Assembly (NCBI GenBank): GCA_035622175.1
Contig: DASPVV010000005.1
Span: 1 to 64,000 of the forward strand
DNA from: JAFAGX01 sp035622175
Lineage (GTDB): Bacteria; Acidobacteriota; Terriglobia; Terriglobales; Acidobacteriaceae
Reading direction: 5' to 3'
DNA: 64,000 nt
In this document: piece by piece, positions 26,749 to 35,244 of the stretch
Position numbering within the stretch: the stretch's first letter is position 1
Layout: each line of letters opens with the position of its first letter
Made by a program: the position numbers and the translations under genes
The notes under the pieces: model-generated
The model's database searches: none
The model's input: only the letters and a program-made list of their open reading frames with translations
Told to the model about the DNA's origin: nothing

Positions 26749-27749
26749 ACTCTTTTTGGCGCGATCGGTCTGTCTTGGTGACCGGTGGCACCGGACTGCT
26801 GGGATGTTGGCTGGTTCCTCAGCTCCTCGATGCTGATGCAAACATTGTCTGCCTGGTGCGCGATTGGGTGCCACAGAGTGAACTGGTGCGCAGCCGCCGC
26901 ATCGAGCAGGTCAACGTCGTTCGCGCCGACATCAATGATCGCGACCTCATCGAGCGCGTGCTCGGCGAATACGAGGTCGAAATCGTATTCCATCTCGCTG
27001 CGCAGACGATCGTGGGCATCGCGAACCGCAACCCGATTTCTACCTTCTCGACCAACATTGGCGGTACCTGGAATCTGCTGGAAGCCTGCCGCCGCTCCCC
27101 CAAGGTTGCGTCGATCGTCGTGGCCTCATCCGACAAGGCGTACGGCGACCAGGAACACCTTCCCTATGTTGAGACCATGCCCCTCGCGGGCTGCCATCCC
27201 TACGACGTGAGCAAATCCTGCGCCGACCTGCTGGCGCAGACGTATGCAACGACCTACCAGCTACCGGTCGCGATTACCCGCTGCGCAAACTTTTACGGCG
27301 GCGGCGACCTGAACTGGAGCCGCGTGGTGCCGGGCACGATTCGCTCCCTGCTGCGCAGCGAGCCGCCGGTCGTACGTTCCGACGGGAAATTCGTTCGCGA
27401 CTACTTCTACATCGAAGATGCGGCGTTGGCGTATATGCTGCTCGCCGAGCGCCTCGCCTCCGACCCAACTCTGCGCGGCCAGGCCTTCAACTTCTCGAAC
27501 GAAAGCCAGATTAGTGTTCTCGAGATGGTGGACCTGATCCTGCGGAAAATGAACTCATTGCTTCGCCCAACCATTTTGAATCAGGCGAGCTACGAGATCC
27601 GTCACCAGTTCCTGAGCGCCGAGCGGGCTCGCTCCGTGCTCAACTGGCGCCCGCAATTCACCCTCGACACCGGGCTCGACCGCACCATTGCTTGGTACCG
27701 TGAGTTTCTGGGAACTCCAGCCGCAAGGACCCAGGCGGGTGGGAGATAA
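26745..27749 (+). CDS. rfbG: CDP-glucose 4,6-dehydratase
   Basis: 334 residues of the extended SDR fold. NAD motif VLVTGGTGLLGCWLV, FHLAAQTIVG, and the catalytic YxxxK in PYDVSKSCADLL; SSDKAYGDQ with D-K is the subgroup feature of CDP-glucose dehydratase. It converts CDP-glucose to CDP-4-keto-6-deoxyglucose. A GTG at 26745 overlapping the rfbF stop (GTGA) is preferred; GTG at 26727 would extend the protein by six residues. It lies between rfbF and rfbH as in classical rfb clusters. Confidence 0.9.
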   Translation: MNSFWRDRSVLVTGGTGLLGCWLVPQLLDADANIVCLVRDWVPQSELVRSRRIEQVNVVRADINDRDLIERVLGEYEVEIVFHLAAQTIVGIANRNPISTFSTNIGGTWNLLEACRRSPKVASIVVASSDKAYGDQEHLPYVETMPLAGCHPYDVSKSCADLLAQTYATTYQLPVAITRCANFYGGGDLNWSRVVPGTIRSLLRSEPPVVRSDGKFVRDYFYIEDAALAYMLLAERLASDPTLRGQAFNFSNESQISVLEMVDLILRKMNSLLRPTILNQASYEIRHQFLSAERARSVLNWRPQFTLDTGLDRTIAWYREFLGTPAARTQAGGR

Positions 27750-27754
27750 GCGTC

Positions 27755-29083
27755 ATGAGCAAGACCGCTACCCAACTCCGCGATGAGATCTCCTTGCTGG
27801 TCAGGCAGTACTACGAGGTCGCGCTTGCCCCGCGCCCCTTCATCCCCGGTCAGAGTACGGTGCCGGTATCCGGCAAAGTGTTCGATGCCTCCGAGCTCGA
27901 GCATTTGGTCGGAGCCTCGCTCGACGCCTGGCTCACCGCGGGACGCTTCGCAGCTCAGTTTGAGGGTGATTTTGCCGCTTTCATGGGTGTGCGCTGTGCG
28001 TCGCTCGTCAATTCCGGGTCCTCAGCCAACCTGGTTGCCCTATCTTGCCTGACTTCGCCCTCGCTGGGTGATCGCAGGCTGCGCGCGGGCGACGAAGTGA
28101 TCACTGTGGCCGCCGGCTTTCCAACCACGGTCAATCCCATCCTGCAGAACGGACTGGTGCCGGTTTTCGTCGATATCGAGCTGCCCACTTACAATGTGGA
28201 CGTCGACCAACTTGAAGCCGCGGTGTCAGATCGAACCAAGGCGATCATGCTGGCGCACACTCTCGGCAACCCGTTCGACCTCGACGCGGTCATCTCCTTT
28301 GCCAACCACCATAATCTCTGGGTAATCGAGGACTGTTGTGATGCGGTAGGGTCTACCTACCAAGGCCGCTTGGTAGGAACCTTCGGCCACCTGGCTACCA
28401 CCAGCTTTTATCCGGCGCACCATATCACCATGGGCGAAGGCGGATGCGTATTGACGCAATCCCCGGCGCTGAAAAAGTTGGTCGCGTCGTTTCGCGACTG
28501 GGGGCGCGACTGCTGGTGCGACCCCGGCAAGTCGAACACCTGTGGCCGCCGTTTTGAATGGACGCTCGGTGATCTCCCCGTCGGATACGACCACAAATAC
28601 ATTTACAGCCATATCGGCTACAACCTGAAGGTCACCGACATGCAGGCAGCTGTCGGGGTCGCACAACTGAAGAAGCTGCCGGCATTCATTCGAGCCCGCC
28701 GCGAGAACTTCGCTAGGATGTACGCTGCGCTCAAGGATCTCGAGGACATCTTTCTTCTGCCGGAAGCGACTCCGCAATCTGAGCCCAGTTGGTTCGGGTT
28801 CCCTCTGGCGGTGCGCAAGGATGCTCCTCTCACTCGCAATCAGCTCGTCGTCTTTCTGGAGTCGCAGCGAATCGCGACGCGTCTTCTTTTCGGCGGCAAT
28901 CTGCTTCGACAGCCCGCCTACCGCAACGTGCCCCGGCGCGTAGTCGGCGACTTACCCAACACTGACTTCGTCATGAACAACGTCTTCTGGATCGGGCTCT
29001 ACCCCGGGATCACTGAACCGATGATCGATTACATCGCGGAAACGTTCCGCCAAGTCCGGAAAGCGGCAGCCCAAGGAGCCTAG
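27755..29083 (+). CDS. rfbH: CDP-4-keto-6-deoxyglucose 3-dehydrase (E1)
   Basis: 442 residues of the DegT/aminotransferase fold, but the usual PLP-lysine is replaced by His in YPAHHITMGEGG (His222/223), the hallmark of the E1 dehydrase that uses PMP rather than a Schiff base. Cysteines at 194/195, 253, 255 and 263 (RDCWCDPGKSNTCG) fit the [2Fe-2S] site. It removes the C3 hydroxyl to give CDP-4-keto-3,6-dideoxyglucose. The partner reductase E3 (RfbI/AscD) is not in the window. The gene lies 5 nt after rfbG. Confidence 0.93.
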   Translation: MSKTATQLRDEISLLVRQYYEVALAPRPFIPGQSTVPVSGKVFDASELEHLVGASLDAWLTAGRFAAQFEGDFAAFMGVRCASLVNSGSSANLVALSCLTSPSLGDRRLRAGDEVITVAAGFPTTVNPILQNGLVPVFVDIELPTYNVDVDQLEAAVSDRTKAIMLAHTLGNPFDLDAVISFANHHNLWVIEDCCDAVGSTYQGRLVGTFGHLATTSFYPAHHITMGEGGCVLTQSPALKKLVASFRDWGRDCWCDPGKSNTCGRRFEWTLGDLPVGYDHKYIYSHIGYNLKVTDMQAAVGVAQLKKLPAFIRARRENFARMYAALKDLEDIFLLPEATPQSEPSWFGFPLAVRKDAPLTRNQLVVFLESQRIATRLLFGGNLLRQPAYRNVPRRVVGDLPNTDFVMNNVFWIGLYPGITEPMIDYIAETFRQVRKAAAQGA

Positions 29084-29086
29084 ACC

Positions 29087-30169
29087 ATCGTTCCCAATCG
29101 ACTAACGGGCGATCTCGAGAACATTCTGGCGCGCACGGAGTCGCTCTGGCGGGACCTGCGCCGTGAGCGCATCCTGATTACGGGCGCCACAGGGTTTTTT
29201 GGATGCTGGCTGCTCGAGAGCTTCGTTTGGGCAAATCGTCGCCTCCATCTTGATGCTCACGCGGTAGCTTTGTCGAGACATCCCGAAAAGCTTGCGCAGA
29301 CGGCGCCTCACCTGGCGGGGGACTCCGCAGTTACACTCCACGCCGCCGATGTTCGGCATGGCGATTTTCCCCAAGGCCACTTCTCGCATGTCATTCACGC
29401 CGCCACCGACGCGAACGCCCGGCTGAACAAGGAAGAGCCCACCGTCATGTTCGACACGATTGTCGAAGGCACGCGCCGCGCTCTCGAGTTTTCGATTGCC
29501 AGTTCCGCCGCCAGGTTTCTCTTCGTCAGTTCCGGTGCGGTCTACGGGACCCAACCGCCGCAACTCACGCACCTGCCCGAGTCGTTCTCCGGCGGCCCCG
29601 ATCCCCTGGCACCGGCGTCGGCCTACGCCGAAGGTAAACGCGCCGCAGAATTACTCTGTGCTCTTCTGGCTACCCCGTGCCTCGAGACCACCGTGGCCCG
29701 CTGTTTTGCGTTTGTCGGGCCTTACATGCGTTTGTACGCGCATTTCGCCATCGGCAACTTCATCGGGGACAGACTCCGGGGTGGCCCAATTCAGGTCCAC
29801 GGCGACGGCTCTCCGTTTCGTTCCTATCTGTACGCGTCGGATCTGGCAGTTTGGCTCTGGACCATCCTGTTCAAGGGGCAGTGTCGGCGCGCCTACAACG
29901 TTGGTTCTGAAGACGCCGTGAACATCGCTGCCCTCGCCAACCAGGTCGCCTTGGCGACAGCATGGCAGAAGGTCGACGTCAGGATCGCTTTGTCACCGGC
30001 GGCCGGGGCCCCGGTTCACCGCTACGTGCCATTGACGTCACGCGCGCGTTCGGAACTCGCACTCCATGCCGAGGTTCCTTTAGAAGAAGCCATCCGACGC
30101 ACCTATCTCTGGTTCGCCGAGCACCAGAGTTCCGGTCAGCTCGCCGCCCCACGAGGAACTCATGCATAG
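29087..30169 (+). CDS. NAD-dependent epimerase/reductase with apparent ATC start
   Basis: SDR-fold protein of about 360 residues. The NAD motif ILITGATGFFGCWLLESF (29171 onward) lies upstream of the first in-frame ATG (29270), so that ATG cannot be the start. Between the in-frame stop at 29081 and the motif there is no ATG, GTG or TTG. An ATC at 29087 has AAGGAG 8 nt before it, and the resulting LTGDLENILARTESLWRDLRRERI fits the usual N-terminus of this family. Catalytic YxxxK is SAYAEGKRAAELL, and SSGAVYG is present. Likely it reduces or epimerises the RfbH product (paratose/abequose synthase-like); the exact sugar is unknown. Confidence 0.85.
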   Translation: MVPNRLTGDLENILARTESLWRDLRRERILITGATGFFGCWLLESFVWANRRLHLDAHAVALSRHPEKLAQTAPHLAGDSAVTLHAADVRHGDFPQGHFSHVIHAATDANARLNKEEPTVMFDTIVEGTRRALEFSIASSAARFLFVSSGAVYGTQPPQLTHLPESFSGGPDPLAPASAYAEGKRAAELLCALLATPCLETTVARCFAFVGPYMRLYAHFAIGNFIGDRLRGGPIQVHGDGSPFRSYLYASDLAVWLWTILFKGQCRRAYNVGSEDAVNIAALANQVALATAWQKVDVRIALSPAAGAPVHRYVPLTSRARSELALHAEVPLEEAIRRTYLWFAEHQSSGQLAAPRGTHA

Positions 30170-30779
30170 CGCTGCCACTTGGGGAGCCCGGCCTCAGCAC
30201 GCTTGCTTCGTCTCCGGCGGCAATGAGGTGGTCCCGTGTCATCACCAAGAATTGGTTGTCGCGGATGACGATCTTCTGGCAGCGGCATACGACATCCTCA
30301 GCGGTCGCGGGTTCCCTGGTGCCGTGGCGTCCGCGACCCGGCAAGACTGCGGCCGTTTTGACCGCCAGTGGTCCCCCCACGACAGAGCCCAGCCCTCGCG
30401 CCGCTCGATTGGTCGCCCCACTTCACCCCGGCGGTCTGGTGGGTGGCGCTGCCGATGGCCGCAAAGATACTCGGTTATGGGGGCGAGCCTGGCCGCTTGC
30501 ATCGTAGACGAGCCCGGCCTCCCGTACCTCTGCCATCAGCAGGAGCCGGCCTTTGCCATCTCCCCCGAGCGCGATGGGTGTTCACGACGCCTGGGTGGGG
30601 AGCAAATTCGAAGCCTCGCCGAGAGCCCAGCCGTCACCCCATGGCCACGTGGTTTTTTCCATCCAGAGGACATGTCCCGATTCCAGGATGGGACTGAACC
30701 GGTGGGCAATTTGATCCAGGAATCAGGACAGTACCATGGAGATAAGCCCTACCGCCGTGAGGGAAGGAGATCGCGATGA
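30162..30779 (+). CDS. Uncertain ORF between the epimerase and neuB-like genes
   Basis: An open frame of 205 codons whose ATG overlaps the epimerase stop by 8 nt and whose TGA overlaps the neuB ATG (ATGA), which is what a coupled gene would show. The first ~60 residues (EVVPCHHQELVVADDDLLAAAYDILSGRGF) look protein-like; the middle is very Arg/Pro/Trp-rich and looks like out-of-frame sequence. Other plus frames look more natural in places, so a frameshifted gene is possible. No family is recognised. Confidence 0.35.
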   Translation: MHSAATWGARPQHACFVSGGNEVVPCHHQELVVADDDLLAAAYDILSGRGFPGAVASATRQDCGRFDRQWSPHDRAQPSRRSIGRPTSPRRSGGWRCRWPQRYSVMGASLAACIVDEPGLPYLCHQQEPAFAISPERDGCSRRLGGEQIRSLAESPAVTPWPRGFFHPEDMSRFQDGTEPVGNLIQESGQYHGDKPYRREGRRSR

Positions 30780-31690
30780 ATGTGGAGAATAGCAGCGGAT
30801 CCCCAGCCAACAACCCACCCGTCCGACTGGGCACAAAAGGGGTCGGAGCCGGACAGCCTTGCTACATCATCGCTGAAATCGGAATTAACCACAACGGAGA
30901 CGTTGGTCTTGCCAAGCAATTGATCAACGTAGCGGTGGGCGCTGGTTGCAGCGCTGTCAAGTTTCAGAAGCGGACGATTGATGTGGTCTATTCAGCCGCG
31001 GAGTTGGCCAAACCACGCGAAAATCCTTTCGGACCGACCAATGGCGATCTCAAACGGGGGCTTGAGCTGGACCTCGAAGAGTATAGGGAAATTGATCGTT
31101 ACTGCAAAGAAGTGACGATTGACTGGTTCGCCTCCTGCTGGGACGAAGGGTCGGTGGATTTCATCAGGCAATTTGATGTGCCCTGTTTCAAAATCGCCTC
31201 GGCCTGCCTCACGGATGACAATTTGTTACGCCATACCCGAGCCGTTGGAAAACCGATTCTGCTGTCAACTGGGATGAGCACGATTGAGCAGATCGACCAC
31301 GCGATCGAAGTTCTGGGCAGGAAGGACCTGGTCCTGATGCAAGCCTGCAGCACCTATCCCGCGTACTACGAAGAACTGAACCTGCGTGTCATCCATACGT
31401 TGATGGAGCGCTACCGACTGCCGGTCGGCTATTCCGGCCACGAAACCGGCTTGCCTTCGAGCGTGGCGGCGAGAGTGATGGGCGCCTGTGTCATCGAGCG
31501 GCATATCACCCTGGACCGCTCGATGTGGGGTTCGGATCACGCTGCCTCACTTGAGCCCAACGGAATCACCCGTTTGGTTCGCGACATTCGTTTGATCGAG
31601 AAGTCCATGGGGGATGGAATCAAGCGCGTGCTCGAGCGCGAACAGCCGGTCATCGACAAATTGCGGCGGGTGCGGGCAGCGCATGCCTAA
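30776..31690 (+). CDS. NeuB-family sialic acid-like synthase, lacking the SAF domain
   Basis: 304 residues. NeuB TIM barrel with CYIIAEIGINHNGD, AVKFQKRTIDVVYS, FKIASACLTD, LLSTGMSTIEQID, MQACSTYPA, GYSGHETGLPSSVAA and ERHITLDRSMWGSDHAASLEP, all in order. The usual C-terminal antifreeze-like (SAF) domain is absent; family members are near 350 residues. It condenses phosphoenolpyruvate with an amino-sugar or aldose to give a nonulosonic-type acid, but the truncated form leaves the substrate open. It overlaps the next gene by 8 nt. Confidence 0.85.
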   Translation: MNVENSSGSPANNPPVRLGTKGVGAGQPCYIIAEIGINHNGDVGLAKQLINVAVGAGCSAVKFQKRTIDVVYSAAELAKPRENPFGPTNGDLKRGLELDLEEYREIDRYCKEVTIDWFASCWDEGSVDFIRQFDVPCFKIASACLTDDNLLRHTRAVGKPILLSTGMSTIEQIDHAIEVLGRKDLVLMQACSTYPAYYEELNLRVIHTLMERYRLPVGYSGHETGLPSSVAARVMGACVIERHITLDRSMWGSDHAASLEPNGITRLVRDIRLIEKSMGDGIKRVLEREQPVIDKLRRVRAAHA

Positions 31691-32168
31691 GATCAGGGCC
31701 ATCGCGATGGATGTGGATGGCGTACTCACCGACGGCGGCGTGTGGTGGGGGCCGAATGGCGAAGAGTGGAAGCGGTTTTGTTTTGCCGACATTATGGGTC
31801 TCTCGCTGGCGCGCAAGGCCGGATTCGTGCTGGCCTTGATTTCTGGGGAAGATGGTCCTGTAGTGAGTCGTCTAGCGGCAAAGATGGACATTAGGGATGT
31901 CGTTCTGAATTGCCAGCAGAAGGCGGCTGCCTTAACCGAATTCGTCCACCGACACGGCCTTGGTCTTAAGGAAGCATGCTTCATGGGCGACGACGTGAAT
32001 GACATTTCGGCTCTGGAGATCGTCGGATTTTCCGCCGCTCCCGCCAACGCACAACCGGCGGTACTCGCCAAGTGTGACTTTGTCACCAAAGCTTCGGGTG
32101 GGAATGGCGCAGTCCGCGAGTTGGTGAATCACCTGCTGGCTGCTCAGCACCGGGAATCGTCGCATTAG
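31683..32168 (+). CDS. KdsC-like HAD-superfamily phosphatase
   Basis: 161 residues. HAD motif I MDVDGVLTDGGV, motif II in LALISGEDG, and motif IV FMGDDVNDISAL are intact, the C0-type pattern of KdsC and related acylneuraminate-9-phosphatases. It should remove the phosphate from the NeuB-like product. The ATG overlaps the neuB stop by 8 nt. The length matches stand-alone KdsC proteins (about 160-190). It supports a phosphorylated-intermediate route. Confidence 0.88.
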   Translation: MPKIRAIAMDVDGVLTDGGVWWGPNGEEWKRFCFADIMGLSLARKAGFVLALISGEDGPVVSRLAAKMDIRDVVLNCQQKAAALTEFVHRHGLGLKEACFMGDDVNDISALEIVGFSAAPANAQPAVLAKCDFVTKASGGNGAVRELVNHLLAAQHRESSH

Positions 32169-32361
32169 CCGCAACTTGAGAGCTGATGAAAGTTTCAGAT
32201 TACGGCACTCGTTTTGTGGGCGACCTCGGAGTTTGGGAATTCCGCAGCAAGTTTGTTCGATCGCGACGACTACGATATTTTCCTTCGCCGGCGAGGACCG
32301 TCGGGAACTGGTGGGCTATGCCGTCCGTAGCAAGTCGGGGGGAATTCTACACGAAGGTAAT

Positions 32362-33354
32362 ATGAAGAAGACCATCTCCATCGTCACCCCATGCTTCAAT
32401 GAAGAAGAAAACGTCCGCGAGGTTTACGATCGAGTCCGCGCTGTCATGAGTTCGCTCGCAATTTACAACTACGAACATCTCTTCATTGACAATGCTTCGA
32501 CGGACGGCACGTTCGCAATCCTCAAGCTCATCGCGTCCTTGGACACCAACGTAAAGGTCATTCGAAATGCGCGCAACTTCGGCCATATACGTTCTCCGAT
32601 GCATGCGCTTCAGCAAGCGTCGGGAGACGCAGTGATCGGAATCGTCGCCGATCTGCAGGATCCTCCGGAAATGATCGTTGATCTGGTTCGACAGTGGGAA
32701 GAGGGCTTTCCGATCGTGATTACGGTCAAGCAGTCGTCCGGGGAAAACAGTTTGATGTTCGGGATACGCAAGATTTACTACAAGATGGTGAACCGGTTGT
32801 CAGGGATTGAAACCTACGAGAACTTTACCGGGTTCGGCTTGTATGACCGCAGCGTCGTCGAGCTGATCAAACAGTTCAACGACCCATATCCCTATTTTCG
32901 GGGCATAATCGCAGAGATCGGGTTGCCTCATGCAGAGATTGCTTTCCACCAGCCACGGCGGAGCCGAGGCGTTACAAAGAACAATTTCTATTCGCTATAC
33001 GACATGGCCATGCTGGGGATCACCAATCTGTCCAAGGTGCCGTTGCGCATGGTAACGCTGAGTGGCTTCGTTGGAGCTGCGATCTCGGTTTTTGCAGGAT
33101 TCGCCTATTTGCTCTATAAGTTACTCTTCTGGCGTAACTTCTCGGTTGGCATTGCACCGCTCGTGATTGGGATGTTTTTGATGGGGTCGCTGCAATTAGT
33201 CTCGGTAGGAATTATCGGCGAGTACATCGGACAAATCCACACTCTGGTCCAGCGGCGGCCCTTAGTCGTTGAACAGGAGCGTCTCAATTTTCAGCACCCC
33301 GCGGGGCGACCCATGGCGCAATCGCCCCTGGGCAGAGAATCGCAACCGGTCTAA
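32362..33354 (+). CDS. GtrB/DPM1-like GT2 glycosyltransferase
   Basis: 330 residues starting at the ATG of MKKTISIVTPCFNEEENV. GT2 motifs: FIDNASTDGTF and VGIVADLQDPPEMI (metal-binding DxD-like ADLQD), then RRSRGVTKNNFYSLYDMAM, followed by two TM helices (MVTLSGFVGAAISVFAGFAYLL and VIGMFLMGSLQLVSVGIIGEY). Such enzymes transfer a sugar from a nucleotide donor to undecaprenyl phosphate. The convergent GtrA-like gene would flip the product. Confidence 0.9.
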   Translation: MKKTISIVTPCFNEEENVREVYDRVRAVMSSLAIYNYEHLFIDNASTDGTFAILKLIASLDTNVKVIRNARNFGHIRSPMHALQQASGDAVIGIVADLQDPPEMIVDLVRQWEEGFPIVITVKQSSGENSLMFGIRKIYYKMVNRLSGIETYENFTGFGLYDRSVVELIKQFNDPYPYFRGIIAEIGLPHAEIAFHQPRRSRGVTKNNFYSLYDMAMLGITNLSKVPLRMVTLSGFVGAAISVFAGFAYLLYKLLFWRNFSVGIAPLVIGMFLMGSLQLVSVGIIGEYIGQIHTLVQRRPLVVEQERLNFQHPAGRPMAQSPLGRESQPV

Positions 33355-33821
33355 CGGGCTTGTGGCGATTGGAAGGAGAACGTTTTGTGTCCCACAAACC
33401 CTATCACAAGATTCAAACCCATAAGAACTGCTCCAGCGATGTAGGGCGCGGCGGTGTCGAATCTCGTCGAGTGGCGCACTGCATAGACTAAGGGAGGCAA
33501 CAGAAGTATCCCCGTCACAATTCCCCCGCTGTAGACAAGCACACAGCGAACCCACTCTCGCAGGTAGTTCCCCTTGGTTTTAAAGATGACCCACTTATAC
33601 CCCAGGAAGGCAACTGTGATATTCAAGAAGCTGGCCAACACAGTCGCAAAAATGTAGGCGTATGGTAGGTGAGGCGTGAGCAGGAAGGTGAGGGCCGCGT
33701 AGGTCGTATATCCGAACACGGTGTTCCAGATGCCGACAAGAATGTAGCGACCAAATTGGACCGGCGATAGGTGCCGTATGAGTCGTCTGACAAGGCTGGC
33801 CTGCTGAAGGCTTTCTGGCAC
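33351..33821 (-). CDS. GtrA-family flippase-like protein
   Basis: 156 residues with four TM helices. FGRYILVGIWNTVFGYTTYAALTFLL at the N-terminus and FLGYKWVIFKT before TM3 are GtrA hallmarks. GtrA proteins move lipid-linked sugars across the inner membrane. The gene is convergent with the GT2 gene and their stops overlap by four bases. It is read in the same direction as the isomerase gene upstream, 3 nt apart. Confidence 0.88.
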   Translation of the reverse strand: MPESLQQASLVRRLIRHLSPVQFGRYILVGIWNTVFGYTTYAALTFLLTPHLPYAYIFATVLASFLNITVAFLGYKWVIFKTKGNYLREWVRCVLVYSGGIVTGILLLPPLVYAVRHSTRFDTAAPYIAGAVLMGLNLVIGFVGHKTFSFQSPQAR

Positions 33822-33824
33822 CCT

Positions 33825-34454
33825 CTAGCCTCCGAAAAGTTCCGCCTCGACAATTTCCACGAGAATGTGTTCGGTGAGGATGTGAGCTTCTTGGATACGC
33901 GGTATTTCGTCAGAGGGGATGCGGATGCAGTGTTCGGCAGCGGTGGCGAGTCTACCGCCACTTCGACCCGTGAGCGCGACCGCGGACACCGTCATACGTC
34001 GCGCGGCCTCGATGGCCCGTACTACGTTTTCCGAATTGCCGCTTGTGCTGATGCCCAACAGCACATCTCCTGCCCGAGCGAGCCCCTCGAGCTGCCGCGA
34101 GAAGACCTCCTCGTAAGAATAGTCATTGGCGATGGCGGTCACGGTCGAGGTATTGGCGGTCAGCGCGAGACCAGCCATGCTTGGGCGCTCCTTCAGAAAT
34201 CGACCCGTCAACTCAGCGGCCAGATGTTGTGCGTCGGCGGCACTTCCACCGTTACCACAGAAAAAGATTCGGCCACCCCGGCTCAGCGATCCGCTCATGA
34301 CCAATCCGACCTCAGCCACACTAGCTAGGTAAGTCTCATCCTGAAGCAGCATTTGCTTAACCGAAATACTGTCAAGGACTTTCGCCGAAATCCAGGGGAC
34401 CAAAGCCGAAGCCTTCGAGCTTTTCAGCCGCGCAGGTAGGTGAGATGCGGACAT
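33825..34454 (-). CDS. GmhA-type sugar-phosphate isomerase (SIS domain)
   Basis: 209 residues from the ATG at 34454 (AAGG upstream); a start at 34499 has no ribosome binding site, and one at 34358 is also possible. The SIS motif FFCGNGGSAADAQHLAAELTGRFL, ALTANTSTVTAIANDYSYEEVFSRQLEG and GISTSGNSENVV are characteristic of phosphoheptose isomerase. It converts sedoheptulose-7-phosphate to heptose-7-phosphate for LPS or glycan heptose. It ends the sugar island and is co-directional with gtrA. Confidence 0.88.
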   Translation of the reverse strand: MSASHLPARLKSSKASALVPWISAKVLDSISVKQMLLQDETYLASVAEVGLVMSGSLSRGGRIFFCGNGGSAADAQHLAAELTGRFLKERPSMAGLALTANTSTVTAIANDYSYEEVFSRQLEGLARAGDVLLGISTSGNSENVVRAIEAARRMTVSAVALTGRSGGRLATAAEHCIRIPSDEIPRIQEAHILTEHILVEIVEAELFGG

Positions 34455-35244
34455 GTCGCCTTGTAGCATTCTAGCCGGAGGAGAAAGGACTGTCCGCATT
34501 ACTTATGTCACGATCTTCGCTTCCATGATCATGAAGTCACGAAGTCTCGAATCAACCGGAAGGGAGGCCAGAATGGCTCTTTCCGGCGTGACCAAAGCCG
34601 GTGGACGTAGCGACGATTGAGAGCGCAGGAGATTGCGTCAGAACCATGAGCGTAGTCACCTTGTGACAGCACCTGGGAGTAACCCCCGCGTGGCGCGCTG
34701 GTGGTCGGCATATCCCATGACACCCCGCCTTTGCCGCTCATTCCATCGCGTAGGGGTGGCAAACGTTGTCGCTGGTACGCCTGGAAAACGGAAGTTCGGT
34801 GGCAGCTGGCCAAGTCCTTCGCCCTGGCCATAACTGTAGCTCACGATCCTCAATTATGCCCGCACCACACTCAAACCCAAACCGGGCTTCGTGTCACTGC
34901 TTGTCTTGACCGCCGGCATGATCGCCATGGTCTCAAACCTACACCGGAGCAAATTGCTTCCCTCCGCCTGCAACCACGAAACTTTGCCGGAGTGGAATTA
35001 CACCATCAAGCCTCAACGGTAGAGTTATGCCTGCGTGGTCCCTTAGGTTGACTGTGATACCGACACCTCGACCGCCAACAGTTGTTTACTTTTTACATCG
35101 CTCAGCACCCAGCCAAGAGGCAGGATGCCCATGAGGACAGTCGATTTCCGCCCTCCTCTTTCCTGTCTTTCTGTGCGGCTCTAATGGGCGCTCCCTTTGG
35201 CCCGAGTACATTGTCTTGACGCTCGCCCCCACCCACCCTTGCTC
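34455..35244. other. Long intergenic region, no gene seen
   Basis: Between gmhA and the YfhO-like gene, both minus. Frames of about 100 codons exist on both strands but are Arg/Pro-rich and lack ribosome binding sites or known motifs. It may be a decayed mobile element or regulatory sequence; nothing decides this. Confidence 0.4.

Noticed and set aside
25861..26874. 337-codon minus-strand frame
   Set aside because: Shadow of rfbF and rfbG; no ribosome binding site or family motif.
29270..29272. First in-frame ATG of the epimerase gene as start
   Set aside because: The NAD-binding motif lies upstream in frame, so starting here would delete it.
34529..34831. 100-codon minus-strand frame in the gmhA-yfhO gap
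   Set aside because: Arg/Ser/Pro-rich composition, no ribosome binding site and no family motif.
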